Below, piece by piece: positions 49,301 to 60,238 of a stretch of 64,000 nucleotides of DNA; position 1 is the stretch's first letter; each line of letters starts with the position of its first letter. Made by a program: the position numbers and the translations under genes. The DNA is from Lytechinus variegatus (Eukaryota > Echinodermata > Echinoidea > Temnopleuroida > Toxopneustidae), in the NCBI RefSeq assembly GCF_018143015.1, contig NC_054742.1, positions 11,329,632 to 11,393,631 of the forward strand. The letters are read 5' to 3'. Below the pieces are notes generated by a model. It saw only the letters and a list, made by a program, of their open reading frames with translations, was not told the DNA's origin and did not search any database.

Positions 49301-51290
49301 TGTCGCCATTAAATTCATAAGCACTCAGTGGAGGGCATAGTTGTAACGTCGTCTGAATAGAAGGGAATGATAATTTACTGTTTTTGATCATGGGTATTGA
49401 TATGCAACACACCTAAATTGATTGATTTAAGTCATTAACATGTAAAAGATATCATGGAAGACATATCAGATTCTAGTGTTTGACAATAAATGACGTTCGG
49501 TATTATCTTAGAACAGTAGTGAAATACTTAAAGTGCAAAGTAAAGAAATTGGCATAATGTACCGTGTCCCCATGATAAACAAATCCTTCTCATATAGATC
49601 ATACAAATTTTACCGAAGATTCATTCACATTTAAGTGTATACATTTTAAAAGCCCAATCAGATCACCAATGTTACAAGACCAATTTTCACACAAATTACA
49701 AAATTATTTTCTCTGAATTGAGAATATTTTATTCTTAACTAATTCAGCAGTCTATCAAAGAGATCGTACTTGGATTCGCTATATTCAAATAAAATAAATT
49801 CATTGTATTTGATACTTAAAAAAGATTAATGAATTGGATGGCGCTCAAAGACAATAAAGATTTATTTCAAATCATGTTTAAAATGTTATACCACGTTTGG
49901 TCTTGATAACCAATATTGTCTTAATCTTCAAGTATTTTTACTTTATTTATGGTGTCCATTGTATCAAATAACTTTGTTTTTCACGTATATTGTTTTTCAA
50001 AGCTCAATTCGATGTTTACGTTTGTTATAGGCCTTTGATAATTCTACTATATGTGACTTACATTTCGTTCATTTGCTCTATTAATAAGTACTTCCATTGC
50101 TTCCTCCCTCTGAGGAACTGTAAAGGCAGGTCGACCATCCTGAAAAAAAAATTCTTGTAAGAATATGAAGTCTAAAAAAATTATCTCTATTCCTTCTCAC
50201 TTTCCCTTTCTCTCCCCCGCTCTCTCCCTCTCTCACCGTAGGTTATCAATGTATTTCTCCTAATTTGTTCACTTATATATGTCATTTGCGTTAAAGGACA
50301 TTTTCATCCCCCAAAAAAGTTAATTAAAAAAATAATAATGAAAAGATAAATATCTAACAAGCATAACACTGAAAATTTAATCAAAATTGGATGTAAAAGA
50401 AGAAAGTTATGACATTTTAAACTTCGCTTAATACCACAAAACAGTTCTGCTTATATCCTGGTCGGTACTGAGGAGACTGATGACGTCATCCACTCCCTAT
50501 TTCTTTTGTATTTGATTATATGAAATATGAATATTGTAATTTTCTTCTCATTGTCAATTGAAACAATGATTAATTCCTCCCTGCAAAATGTGGAATTAGC
50601 ATTTTTTATATTTTAGGGTACAGTCAAGTTGGTTCTTATTGTCAAACCTGTAAAAAGAATGAAATATTGTATAGTTCAAACAGTAAAAAAAAGAAAGAAA
50701 AAAAGAAAAAAATCGTGAGGGACATCATCGATTGTCTCATTTGCATGTCACTGAGTTGTGCATATCACTGTAAAAATAAAAACATCTTTCTTATTTTACA
50801 TCCGATATATGAAATTGTCAGCGTTATGCTGGTTTGACTTTATTTTTCAGGGGTGGACTTGACCTAAATAAACCTACATAAAATTATAATATCAAGCACT
50901 ATCATCACGACCCCTTTAAATATCATTATTCGAAGAAACTAATAATTTAAGTAAATAAAAATGTAAATTTACCTTAAATATACCCGCTTTATGCCAGGCA
51001 ATTTCAGCCAGTGTGTTGCCGAGAAGAGAGGCATGTTCAATGGCAAGGGAAGAAACTCCAGTAACAATCGGAGACCTGCAGAGGAAATGTGTTAAAGTTA
51101 AGAGGAAGAAATATATATATAACAACGAGTAGTGCAGGTACTCATCATTTAGTGTAGATAAACTTGGAAGACAGAAATAACGACGAGTGAGACGTAGCTC
51201 TCAGGTTTTCTTTTTTTTATTACAAGCTTTTGGCCATCATCGGCCTTCGTCAGGCAAGGAAATCAGAAGGAGTGAACATGGTATGTACAA

Positions 51291-51323
<33 letters not shown>

Positions 51324-54300
51324 ATGTATAGTACTATAGAATTACGCTTAGGAGTTTTAGGTTAGATTATGATTAACATTTATAATTATTTACTTATAGT
51401 TATAGTTAACGTAATTTTATTGCGATCTCTCATCATATATGTATATATATATATATAAACTCCTCAAAAAAGAGTTTGGAAATCTGACTTTAATAGCTAA
51501 TCCCTCCTCGGTTTTTAGTAAATATCAATGTGTAATTAATATTAATGAATAGAACATTTAATTTTCTTTAAAATGATACCCTACATGATATGATTCACAT
51601 GGAGGTGCAGTATCTTAAAATGTGGGTCAAGGTCAAAATTCAAAAGTTGCAAAATGACACAATATTGAAAGTCACTGTTCCTTTTCCGTGGTGATTAAAG
51701 GTATGGTCACACCGCCGGAGCGTTGTTGGAGCGGTCGTGGAGCGGAGAGAAAAAATCATCACCGCTCGCTACCGTTCACCATTTTCGATTTCGATTGTTG
51801 TTTTTTTTTCCGATTTTTCCCCCAATTTTGTGAGCGAAATTCGACCCTCTCTCCCTACCGCTCCACGACCGCTCCAACAACGCTCGGGCGGTGTGACCAG
51901 GGGGCGTTTCATCAATATTTTCGTCCGACAAGTTGTCAGATCTGACAACTTTCCTGGATTCTGATTGGTTGAGAAGCACTGTTACTATATTAACTGTCGG
52001 ATAAAACAGGACTTGTCGGATAAAACGTCCGACAAGTCCTTTCATGAAACGCTCCCCAGGCCTTTAGTGAGTTTCTCCGCGGTTTCTTTTGACTTTGATC
52101 GATAATTCCTCAGAAGTGTGTAGTAAATATCAGTGTGTAATTAATATTAATGAATAGAGCATTTAATTCTTTTTAATTTCACATGGAGGTGCAGTGTCTT
52201 GAAATGTGTTGCAAGGTCAAAATTCAAAAGTTGCAAAATGGGACAATATTGAAAGTCACTGTTCTTTTTTCAGTGGTGACGTTTCATTTCATTTCAAATA
52301 AACATTTATTTTCCTCGATTTTACAAAATTTCTTCAATTTTGTTAAAAAGAATTCACATGAAATCAATTTTCATAAAGGATATAAATATATACAACTTAT
52401 GTGTACAGAGGAAGGCGTAGGTCCCAAGAAGCACATGCTTGTGGCGGGATACGCTTGTGGACATATAAATATATACAATACACAAAATACTATACAAAGA
52501 TAAGAAGGGCTAGGAAAAGAGAGGAGAAGAGAAGAAGGGATGAAAACGGGAAGAAAACGAGAGAGGGAGACGTGAGCAGGAAGGCGCGCAGGCGGGCATG
52601 AGTTACCGAGTTTACCGAGCAAATAGAGCGTACAACAATGTATGATGGAGAGAGGGAGAGATAAAAGAAAATAATGCCGCAACAGTTGCACATTACTCAT
52701 GTTAACTTAAGATCAAAAGGAATATAAGGTATAAGGATATTCAAGCATAGGATGATAAAATCATTTTTTATCTTAATTTTTAAGCTAATTGCTGACAAGG
52801 ATTCGGAAGATCATTCCATATTTTCGGGCCGGAATGAGTTTCTCAGCGGTTTCTTTTACTTCTTTTCATGCACCTTAACAGCAACATTAACTAGAAATCA
52901 AACACAACTCTGCACAAGCAAACACATAAACAAATAAAATGCATGGGTATTTCAATCCATGACTCACCCCATGTTATCTCACAGAACCATCAGGGGCTTG
53001 ATTTGAATGGATTTTCACCTCTCTTGACACAGACAAAGAATCATGTTCAGTATTGACCCTTCATGACTATTTCTGCTCGTTTTGCAGCTTTTCAATTCAG
53101 ACCCCATCCAACACTTTTGAATCCCGCTCTTTTCGTGATGGCATTATCATAACATGTATGGTATCATTTTAAAGAGGATTAAATGATCTTTTGAATAATG
53201 TAAAATATTCATTGTGTAAAATTGGGAGTTGGGAGGAATTAAAGGCTAAACAAAGATCTCTAAACTTTTTTGAGGGGTATTATGGTGCTCAAAAAATGCC
53301 ATTTGGGGCTCAGGTTCGATCCGCGGCAGACACATCTTTTCGGCATCACCAAATTTTCCAAAGGGCAGATAGGTCTGGGGAACCTTGATTTTTAGCTAAG
53401 CCTACCATTGTTCTCTTCATCCATTTCTTTCACAAAATAGTTAAATAAAAGGGTTGCCAAAGCTCTTGTACATGTATAATTTCGCATAAAAAACAAACAA
53501 GTCAGCAAAAAAAATGTAGAAATTTAGTTCAAACCACGAACAGCATGTGTAATGACATTGGTTTGTTTGGTTTGTATCCCACGATCGATAAGGAAAAATG
53601 TTTCACCTATACTGATTGAGTCAGGGTTTTGCGGTAAAGGAACCAATCATGAAAAATCGAGGCATTATATTCGCATGTTTCTTTGGTATCTGTGGGGGAA
53701 ATCACCATCTGCCTCTTCATTTAAATTTTTTTAAATTGTAATCGAGATTTCAGGGCGGAAATGTTTAACTAAATAATGAAAACGTACAGCTTGTTACAGG
53801 TAATGTTACTCTACAGTTAGAATGACTATCATTCTTCTGATAACAGAAATTTACCTCTAATTTCCCAGTGTTAGGAATGCATGTTATAAACAATGTTTAC
53901 CCCTATTGTGCACATTCGGGTCCGGAAAAATCGGCCCAATACATATTTCGAAGTATTTGCTAAATTAGTTCAACATTCGCAATTCAAACTAAACTTCCAC
54001 CCATTTCCTTTTATAAATACCAGCTCAAGAAAACATTCTATTGTAAACGGTTACATCACATGAATATACAGTGGCCCGATGGTTTAAGGCGCATGGCTAT
54101 ACATGGAAAAGTCCGAGGTTTGATCCCCGGTTACGACACCTATGCTCTTTTATCCTGCAGTCAAATAAAATGAAATGCTTGACGCATTATTTGTAGCTAG
54201 GTGTGTACTCGTTAATATAATAGGGAAGGCGGGGTAATTAGTTGTGACAGATTTTGCTTTTTGCATGTTAGAATTGATATGATTAATAATCTTGTCGAAA

Positions 54301-57300
54301 TAAGTACCTTGCCTTGAAATTTAATTCTTCTGAAATATTTTCCACCTATATATAACTTTCTATCCCCACACTGAAAGTCATCGTGACCTTTGAAAAAAAC
54401 GATGTCAAATGGCTCAACTTGCCCCATATATGGGGTAAGTTTGAGCCACCTTCTGGGGTAAGTTGAGCCACAAAAACTATGTACAAAATGTATAAGGGGA
54501 GAACCAGCATGTCAATTTTTTGTTTAAAGTCTTTTCACTTGCTAATTCTCTATAAATACTAACATTCTTTGAAAGGAAAAGAGCAGTCATGTAAATTTGC
54601 TCCTTTCAGCCAGCATTTCAATCGATTTTTATGGTTTGTTTGTTTTTAAGATACATTACCATAGGAATTACCATGGCTCAACTTGCCCCATGCTGTTTGG
54701 CTCAACTTACCCCAGTCCGAACTTCGTGCGATAATTTTGTATCCACACATTTATTATGCATCCATCATAATTATAAAAGACTATGACAAGAATGAAGATC
54801 CATACCTGGACTAAAAATGTTGTTATCATGTCTTTATTATTTAAAAACGTGTGTGTTTATAAAGCACTTATCTATTTCACACTCTTTTTTACTTTTTTGG
54901 CTGAAATTCATATTTTTCCCCCTAAAAAACTACTTTTTGTTTCAAAGTTGAAAGCAATGTGGTGGGGTTAGGGGTTATGCTATGGGTCATCAATACATGA
55001 CACCACCACAATGTCTGACTCATTCATTATTGGCCTGGGGCTGGTGGCTCAACTTGCCCCTATGCTCAACTTACCCCGCCTTCCCCTATATATATGTATG
55101 CTCTCTATACCGTAATGGTCAATTTTCACTATATAGAGGAAAACAAACACCCAAATAAAACGAATTGTGGTCGGAATGGTCATATTCCTTTAAAAATTTG
55201 ATTTATTGAATTCTTATTAAGATTGAATGACATTGGTATCTACCAAAGAGAATTAGTTGAGTCGTATTCACCTCCAAGTCCAACTTCCACAACAGCTACA
55301 TCAACCTATATGGATGAGCAATTATTATCAAAACTCTCATGCTTTATTTCTATCTCTGAAATCTCTGGTATCTCACATATAATAATTTTGAATAGAAAAT
55401 TTGTACAGAAATGACAAAAATCTAAAATAAATTTGAAAAGGAAATTTATTTATCATTCAAACCGGGTTCGCTTTATTTTTTTAAGGAGCATTGTCAATAT
55501 TGCAGTGAATTGTTATAATGATTATTCTATTACAATTATAATAGCGGTGATGAATGATAAACAAATAAATGTTTTAAAATATATGATTAGGTGATGTCGT
55601 AAGCAGTAGGAGTGAGAGAGAGAGAGAAAGAGAAAGGGGGGGGGGGAGAAAGGAGGAAAAAGTGATTAAGGTGATGTGCTATAGGCACCTGAATTCCCAA
55701 ATGAAAAGACCGGGGTTCAATTTCTGTACTAAAATCGAGTATATCATTTCATCTTTAGTGTTATTTCATTATAAATCACGCTGATGAAGTCCTTTTTGGC
55801 AACTTATTCGCGCATATTATATAAAATAAAATAAAAATTGAGGTTTTGCAGGTGTGTGTTTGTGTGACCTCATGAAGGTGTAAACTTTGACAGTTTTGAA
55901 ATGTATATTGGGGAAAAAAGAAAGACGGTATGCGTGCTAGAATAGATGTAAGAGTGTTTGAAAGAAAACTTCGTAATGATGTGCAGATAATGTATAAATT
56001 GGACAGCGAACTTACCTTTTCCTTGACGAGTGTGTAATATGCAACGATGCTGAATATCGAAAATGTTCCTGGCATATCTACGAACGATTTACCATACTTT
56101 CCCTTGTTCTTCTTTAGCAATTCTAAGCATTCTAATCCGTATTTTCCAAACTTGCCCCTGGAAACTGGTGCCCCATTGATTCGTACTCGCTCGCGTACTT
56201 CTAACAGAGGGGGAGAACTAAAATAAAATAAAATAAAAGGAGAAATTATTTTATGGATTTACTTTAAAGTTCTAAGCTTACAAGCAGGAGAAAAATAAAA
56301 TTTTACTTCCTGGAACTCATTAGCAGATTAGCAGATATCTGGCGGCCATCTTGGATTTGACCTGAAGACGACCTTATATTGCAAAAATGATTACAGAAAT
56401 CAGTTCTACACATCTCTAAACCCCTAAAACGAGTCATTACTCATCATTTTGTGGACAGGGGTTCAAAAGTTAGGTTTTCAAGATGGCATCTTGCAGCCAT
56501 TTTGGATTTATGCAAATTAGCAAAATTGCCCAAACGGCAACTTTGGGCAACCAAGCTGAATTTGTTCTATGACCCCATAGGAACATGAATCAAGAAAAAA
56601 ACTTCATCGGAAAGAACATTTCTAGGTTCGGAAAATGTCAGATCGACTATAGGGAGGGGATACGTCAACGCACGTTTGCTCATAATATCAAATTGATCTG
56701 AATAGGTAGAGTACAATTTATAACAATGTGTCAATTTTCAACGAAATCTGACGTAAAACAAGAAAGTTACAAAATTTTGAAGTTAAGTATCGTTTTATGA
56801 ATCACTGATATAAATAGTATGGGCGGTATTTAAATTCTCGTCTTAAACATGTCGACTTGCCAAATTTCACCATCTCATCATCTCGTCTTCTTGTCCTTAA
56901 CAAGCTAACTCGCTGATTTCCAACAATTCGTCTTTTCGTCTCCTTAAATCGTAATCTAGTTGACACCAACATGTAAGCTTCCGTACCTGTGTAGGCGCTA
57001 GGCAAATTCTTTTGAGGTGATTCTATTGTACTATTATTGTACCTTTTATTATTTTCATGTTTTTTGGAAGATCGCAGCGGAGTACTATGAATTCATAGTG
57101 AGATACCTAAAAGAGTTATAAATCAAACATTGATATGATATGTCAAAAATATGCATGATGATCAGCCTATAAAATCCCTCTCAAGAAAAGTCTTACTTCC
57201 TTGCCATCCATATAGGCCTCCTCAAATATTCTTTCCATGGACGGGGTATAAAAAATGAAATCGAGTTTGTAAAGATTGTCGAATTGCAGTCAATACTAAA

Positions 57301-60238
57301 AAAATACAAAAGGGTTCCATTTATTTTGAAACTTACCTTATGAGACCTGTTTTGTAACCATAATTCCTCAGAATCCTTTCTGCCATAGCGCATGTTGAAC
57401 CTTTTCCCTTGGTGCCGGCTACATGGATGCATGACAAAGAGTCCAAATCTTGTCTCTAAGAAAAATATGTATACCGGATTGATCATCATAGAAGCTAAAC
57501 AAATATCAAGAATAGCCCTCCACAGATCTTTATTTGAAACTTGATATATAATCGAAACTAATTTGAATGAGATTTCATTTTTTTAACAGTCGTTTCCTTT
57601 CAAAACATAACATTGTTTTCAACAAATAGAGAAAAAGTGTGTGTGTATCGCGTGTTTTTTTTATCTATCTGATTCTTGTATAGGCCTATGTGATTTAAAA
57701 AAAACTGAAACCTATACCGTATTGTCAAGAAATGACTATAATTACTGTACGCGTCATGTGATAATAAAAAACGGTGTGATTATAAATGTGTATTGATTAT
57801 AATGTAATAATCTGTCCATATTATTGGTAATGCATGCAATGCTGTTTTTGAAAATGTATGTCATTTATGAATTTTGTTATGAATGCAGAAGTAAAACATT
57901 CCAAAGTTCTGAACAAAATTCCTAGGAAGGAAGCAGAAAACGTCCAGTAAAAAAAGTCTTTTTCGAGCATGGACCAAAAGGTCCATGGTCAAACGCTACA
58001 CTACTCATGTTATACACTCTAAAAACAGGGAGTAAAAATTTACCCACTTTTTGGTAGAAAGGGAACATGCGTGTTTGCTGGGTAATTTTTTCTCTAATAA
58101 TGGGCAAAATGCATGTTTGAAGAGTGAATTTCGACGCAACATTTCGTAAAAATGGCATAATATTTGGTATCTTTTTACTCAACAAACAGGCATGTTCTAA
58201 TTTTACTATATTGGGTAAACTTTTTTTAGAGTGCACTTCTGAGTCAGATTTCTTAGGATTAGGGAAGCCGTATGACCATGAAAGGAGACTTGAATGGGGT
58301 AGAACTGTTACACTGGCCACGCCAGAAGGTAAGACTTCTTCCAAGAAAAAATGAGACGAAGCAAGACACATGCAATATGAGGTATTTATCCAATTATAGT
58401 TACAGGGGCGTATGCTTCAGAATACTTTCCAAGAATACTAGAAATCTAAAAATCTTGACAATTAGCTCTATGGGAGGAGAATAATGTAGATTTATCTCAA
58501 ATTTGATACTAAATAAGAAGCTTCCACTATTCAACAGCTAATACTTACAATAGATACTGCACAAAAGTATAACGACTTTGTCCAATCAACTCTCGATTAA
58601 TACCACAAAGGTCTTGTTGAGGACAACCTGATAGTCTGTGTCTTGTGATTCCACATTGGCAAAATCGGAATCGTTATAAATCAATAAGAAACAATCACAT
58701 GTACTTATTATACACGTTATATGTTGTAATTGGATGTTAGGAATATGATATCATTGTGAATTTTTATTTGCTGGATATGTTGTGATTGTATTCTGTATTA
58801 CTATGTTATATGTAATATGATGTCAAGAAAATCGTGTTATCATTTGCAAGGTTGATGAGAATTAACTAGATACATCTATAAATGTTTGGGGTTTGAACAA
58901 ATCACTAGAAACTGGTTATATTTATATCTAAGTCTATCAAGAGACACTGACTGCCCGTCTGAGTCAGCTCCTGTCTCAGAGACAGGAGCTGACTCAGACG
59001 GGCAGTCATCATCAGGACACTCAAGCAAGAGATCAAGAATCAAAGAAAATGAATACATCGCTAAGCACCACGGTTAATTTGTTTGTTTCTTCGAGAAAAG
59101 TGTTTAAAGAGTCTCCGATATTTTCAATTTTCATTTGGGTTCCCTTATGTTTCAATTGAACAATACTGACCTTGAAGACCTCTCCTTCCCTCTTTTGAGT
59201 CTGTAATTGGAACCCATAGAACCCATGTGTAGAAAGCAGTTTGTAATACTATTTGTTTTATTCATTTACATTCACTTGTGTATAGGTCAGTTTATAGGAC
59301 GGTCAGAAGGATTGGCATCAGGGAAACTTTGCCATGAATTACATAATTTTGTTTTCGTTTTCTTTTGATACTTTTCTCTTGACTACTGGTCGCTCTTCCG
59401 TCCGTCTGTCATGTAAACACATTACATTGTATTTATATTTACAACTGCAGATGCCCTTGCGACAGACTCGTCTATGTTGTTCATGGCATACGTCAAAACA
59501 AGAATTTTTCCCCCTCTGATCATTTTAAACTTGAATGGCAATAGTAGATGGGTCTTCTTTTTTATCTTTTTTTGTATTGTCTAGTAACCGGTGTTTCCCA
59601 GTTCTTTGTTCAACTTTTGTTTTGTCTTTGTTTGTGCAGTTCTTTCTCCGAGCTTTGCTCTACTTCTACTATATTCTATTCCCGGTTGTCTATGACTGAT
59701 TGCGTATTTATTTGTTAAGGGCATATTCACAACAAGCTCTTTCTTTAATTTAGGTCCATCCACTTTAAATGTAACGCTCAAGATTGTATTTCTTTTATAT
59801 TTACTTTTGTAATCATTAATACTATTTTAGATTCAATTAAGCTTTGTATTCTGATTGACATTTATTGAAAAATAAATGAAATGAAAAAAAAAACATAAAT
59901 AAATGTACTCTGTTCGTAATCTGTAATCCTTGTCAGAATAGTTTACTATATATACAAGTTTTCTGAAACCTACTAATTTATGTGACTTGGTAATTTGTTC
60001 ACAACTTTACAACAGTCTGGTTGTCATATTGAGTGTTCCAAACTTCAAATAGGCATGATTTCATGATTCCACGCACACTAATACATAATATTACAAAACA
60101 TTGGACAAATCTTACCGTAACTCCAACTCTTTCCAAGAAGATTCTGTGATCATTAACGATGTATCTTTTGAAATCCTTGTTATTTGGGCAATACGTCTGC
60201 TTGTCATATTTTATCTCCCCGTGCTTTTCAACAAATAA
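45999..60238 (-). CDS. FPGS: Folylpolyglutamate synthase (11 exons, 5' end missing)
   Basis: This enzyme adds gamma-linked glutamates to tetrahydrofolates using ATP, which retains folates in cytosol and mitochondria. Minus-strand exons are 60238-60116, 57455-57337, 56217-56016, 55305-55244, 51075-50973, 50139-50062, 49352-49190, 48161-48057, 47665-47439, 46783-46714 and 46327-45999. All junctions keep frame and are GT-AG, giving 526 residues. Family landmarks appear in order: P-loop [110 protein letters not shown], the C-domain [21 protein letters not shown], and [17 protein letters not shown] near the end. Human FPGS is about 587 residues, so roughly the first 50-60, including any mitochondrial leader, are absent. 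Introns are loaded with repeats. Minus-strand AATAAA signals lie at 45968-45973 and 45873-45878. Confidence 0.93.
46714..46783 (-). CDS. FPGS: FPGS short exon, C-terminal domain
   Basis: Encodes [20 protein letters not shown] then EVR. Of two possible donors, gtaaga and gtaggt, only the second keeps frame with the last exon. Confidence 0.9.
47155..47240 (+). mobile_element. Degenerate tRNA-like SINE fragment in an FPGS intron
   Basis: GGGCCCATAGACGCGCATCC looks like an A-box head and GATGAATTCGATTCCTGACC like a worn B box, 45-50 bp apart. There is no mature tRNA fold. Confidence 0.35.
47439..47665 (-). CDS. FPGS: FPGS exon with WPGR and DxAHT motifs
   Basis: 75 codons with [20 protein letters not shown] and [14 protein letters not shown], then [19 protein letters not shown]. 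The usual DGAHT of the C-terminal domain reads DNAHT. The donor is GTG|gtacgt, phase 0. Confidence 0.95.
48057..48161 (-). CDS. FPGS: FPGS exon, variable linker
   Basis: Encodes [20 protein letters not shown] then [14 protein letters not shown], phases 1 in and 1 out. The first half is lineage-specific; [11 protein letters not shown] has the expected place just before the WPGR motif. A minisatellite begins about 150 bp further upstream in the gene (48305-48705). Confidence 0.88.
48305..48705. repeat. Minisatellite in an FPGS intron
   Basis: About ten units of 33-48 bp, each containing AAGGACTTCAATATTTC and CGAGGCCAAG. Most unit lengths are multiples of three and units lack stops, so two plus-strand and two minus-strand frames stay open across it (for example KAKDFNISD). 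No codon bias or homology supports a gene. Confidence 0.9.
49190..49352 (-). CDS. FPGS: FPGS exon, linker to C-terminal domain
   Basis: Contains [20 protein letters not shown], the substrate-side helix (human GLEGEHQRSNAALALQLA). The donor is CAAG|gtatta, phase 1. The open frame runs on into the intron but the homology stops at the donor. Confidence 0.94.
49353..50061 (-). other. FPGS: FPGS intron between the PAFTVPQ and linker exons
   Basis: AT-rich intron sequence; nothing recognised. Confidence 0.6.
50062..50139 (-). CDS. FPGS: FPGS exon, PAFTVPQ segment
   Basis: 26 codons, [20 protein letters not shown] then RANERN. The PAFTVPQ..EAM..L pattern is family typical. Both ends are phase 0. 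Confidence 0.94.
50294..50868. mobile_element. TTAA-type foldback element, worn copy
   Basis: TTAAAGGACATTTTCATCCC at left and GGGGTGGACTTGACCT at right. Inner words shared with the family include AAAATTGGATGTAAAAGAAG and ACATCATCGATTGTCTCATT. It lies in the FPGS intron between the KAGIFK and PAFTVPQ exons. Confidence 0.75.
50973..51075 (-). CDS. FPGS: FPGS exon with the catalytic lysine region
   Basis: Encodes [20 protein letters not shown] and [14 protein letters not shown]. The lysine of KAGIFK is the conserved one, carbamylated in bacterial FolC relatives. The donor is AAG|gtaaat, phase 0. Confidence 0.95.
51292..51325. repeat. CA/TA microsatellite
   Basis: ACACACAC run followed by ATATAT; a second AT run is at about 51440-51460. 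Confidence 0.9.
51700..51898. mobile_element. MITE with GGTATGGTCACACCGCC ends
   Basis: GGTATGGTCACACCGCC and GGAGCGTTGTTGGAGCGGTC at left; GACCGCTCCAACAACGCTC and GGCGGTGTGACCA at right: nearly perfect arms of about 50 bp. Confidence 0.85.
51899..52062. mobile_element. Short CCGACAAGT MITE, copy 2
   Basis: GGGGGCGTTTCATCAATATT at left and TTTCATGAAACGCTCCCC at right, with the same interior as the copy at 16888 but one fewer GGACTTGTCGGATAAAAC unit. It begins where the previous MITE ends. Confidence 0.85.
52281..54050 (-). other. FPGS: FPGS intron, repeat-derived but unresolved
   Basis: 52268-52300 reads on the minus strand as an ATGAAATGAAAC-type retroelement tail. 52500-52650 is purine-rich simple sequence. 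GAGTTTCTC.GCGGTTTCTTTT occurs at 52074 and 52837. 53345-53445 is the second copy of the repeat at 26060. Nothing else is recognised. Confidence 0.45.
54062..54145 (+). mobile_element. tRNA-like SINE fragment
   Basis: TGGCCCGATGGTTTAAGGCG is an A-box-like head and GGTTTGATCCCCGGTTACGA a B-box-like stretch. It is leucine/serine tRNA-like in spacing but without a matching acceptor stem. Confidence 0.4.
54222..55092. mobile_element. MITE-like element with GGGAAGGCGGGGTAA ends
   Basis: ATAGGGAAGGCGGGGTAA at left and TTACCCCGCCTTCCCCTAT at right are inverted. The words GGCTCAACTTGCCCC and GGGGTAAGTTGAGCC recur inside in both orientations. It lies in the FPGS intron between 51075 and 55244. Confidence 0.8.
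55244..55305 (-). CDS. FPGS: FPGS short exon (GLGG motif)
   Basis: 62 nt encoding [20 protein letters not shown], which corresponds to VDLAVVEVGIGGAYDCTN in human. It contains the acidic EVG and TN residues of the Mg-ATP site region. It ends in phase 2 (TG|G = Trp). Confidence 0.93.
55670..55740 (+). mobile_element. Possible worn tRNA-like SINE head
   Basis: GGTGATGTGCTATAGGCACC followed at suitable distance by CCGGGGTTCAATTTCTG. A purine run (GAGAGA then a G-run) precedes it. Weak. Confidence 0.25.
56016..56217 (-). CDS. FPGS: FPGS exon with the folate-side loop
   Basis: Encodes [19 protein letters not shown] followed by a lysine-rich helix and [20 protein letters not shown]. The usual SSPHL of FPGS/FolC reads SSPPL here. 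The donor is GAAAAG|gtaagt, phase 0. Confidence 0.95.
56218..57336 (-). other. FPGS: FPGS intron after the P-loop exon
   Basis: Contains two versions of a phrase (GGCGGCCATCTTGGATTTGA at about 56341 and GCAGCCATTTTGGATTTATG at about 56495) and, at about 56690-56790, a degraded fragment resembling the TTAA foldback arm (AAATCTGACGTAAAACAAGA). No gene is seen. Confidence 0.4.
57337..57455 (-). CDS. FPGS: FPGS exon with the ATP-binding P-loop
   Basis: Encodes [20 protein letters not shown] and [27 protein letters not shown] is the nucleotide-binding loop of the Mur ligase/FolC superfamily. It ends in phase 2 at ATAAG|gtaagt. Confidence 0.95.
58015..58234. mobile_element. Small MITE with CACTCTAAAAA ends
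   Basis: CACTCTAAAAACAGGGAGTA at left and TTTTTTTAGAGTG at right, with inner inverted AAATTTACCCA against GGGTAAACTTT. Confidence 0.7.
58948..59008. repeat. Near-perfect 61-bp palindrome
   Basis: Arms 58948-58977 (TGACTGCCCGTCTGAG onward) and 58979-59008 are exact inverted copies of 30 bp around a single A at 58978. Because of the symmetry both strands encode the same peptide, [20 protein letters not shown]. Confidence 0.95.
59078..59895 (+). other. Possible retroposed 3' end with poly(A)
   Basis: AAAAATAAATGAAATG followed by a run of about 10 A at 59867-59893 resembles a polyadenylation signal and tail copied into DNA. The sequence before it is unrecognised; a LINE 3' end or processed copy is possible. 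It lies in the most 5' FPGS intron. Confidence 0.3.
60116..60238 (-). CDS. FPGS: FPGS most 5' recognised exon
   Basis: 41 codons in phase 0, between acceptor tttatccttcag and donor ACG|gtaaga. It ends [10 protein letters not shown], equivalent to the YLARSGL stretch just before the P-loop in human FPGS. The first half is not strongly conserved, so its 5' boundary is the least certain in the gene. No start codon of the family type is seen upstream to 64,000. Confidence 0.72.

Larger units (their letters stand above)
51517..52280. repeat. Direct repeats flanking two MITEs
   Basis: 51517-51685 and 52123-52275 are direct copies: GTAATTAATATTAATGAATA, CACATGGAGGTGCAGT, AAGGTCAAAATTCAAAAGTT and ATATTGAAAGTCACTGTTC appear in the same order in both. 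Between them lie two back-to-back MITEs. Confidence 0.8.

Noticed and set aside
57922-58371. 149-codon minus-strand frame
   Set aside because: It overlaps a small MITE in an FPGS intron and shows no family resemblance.
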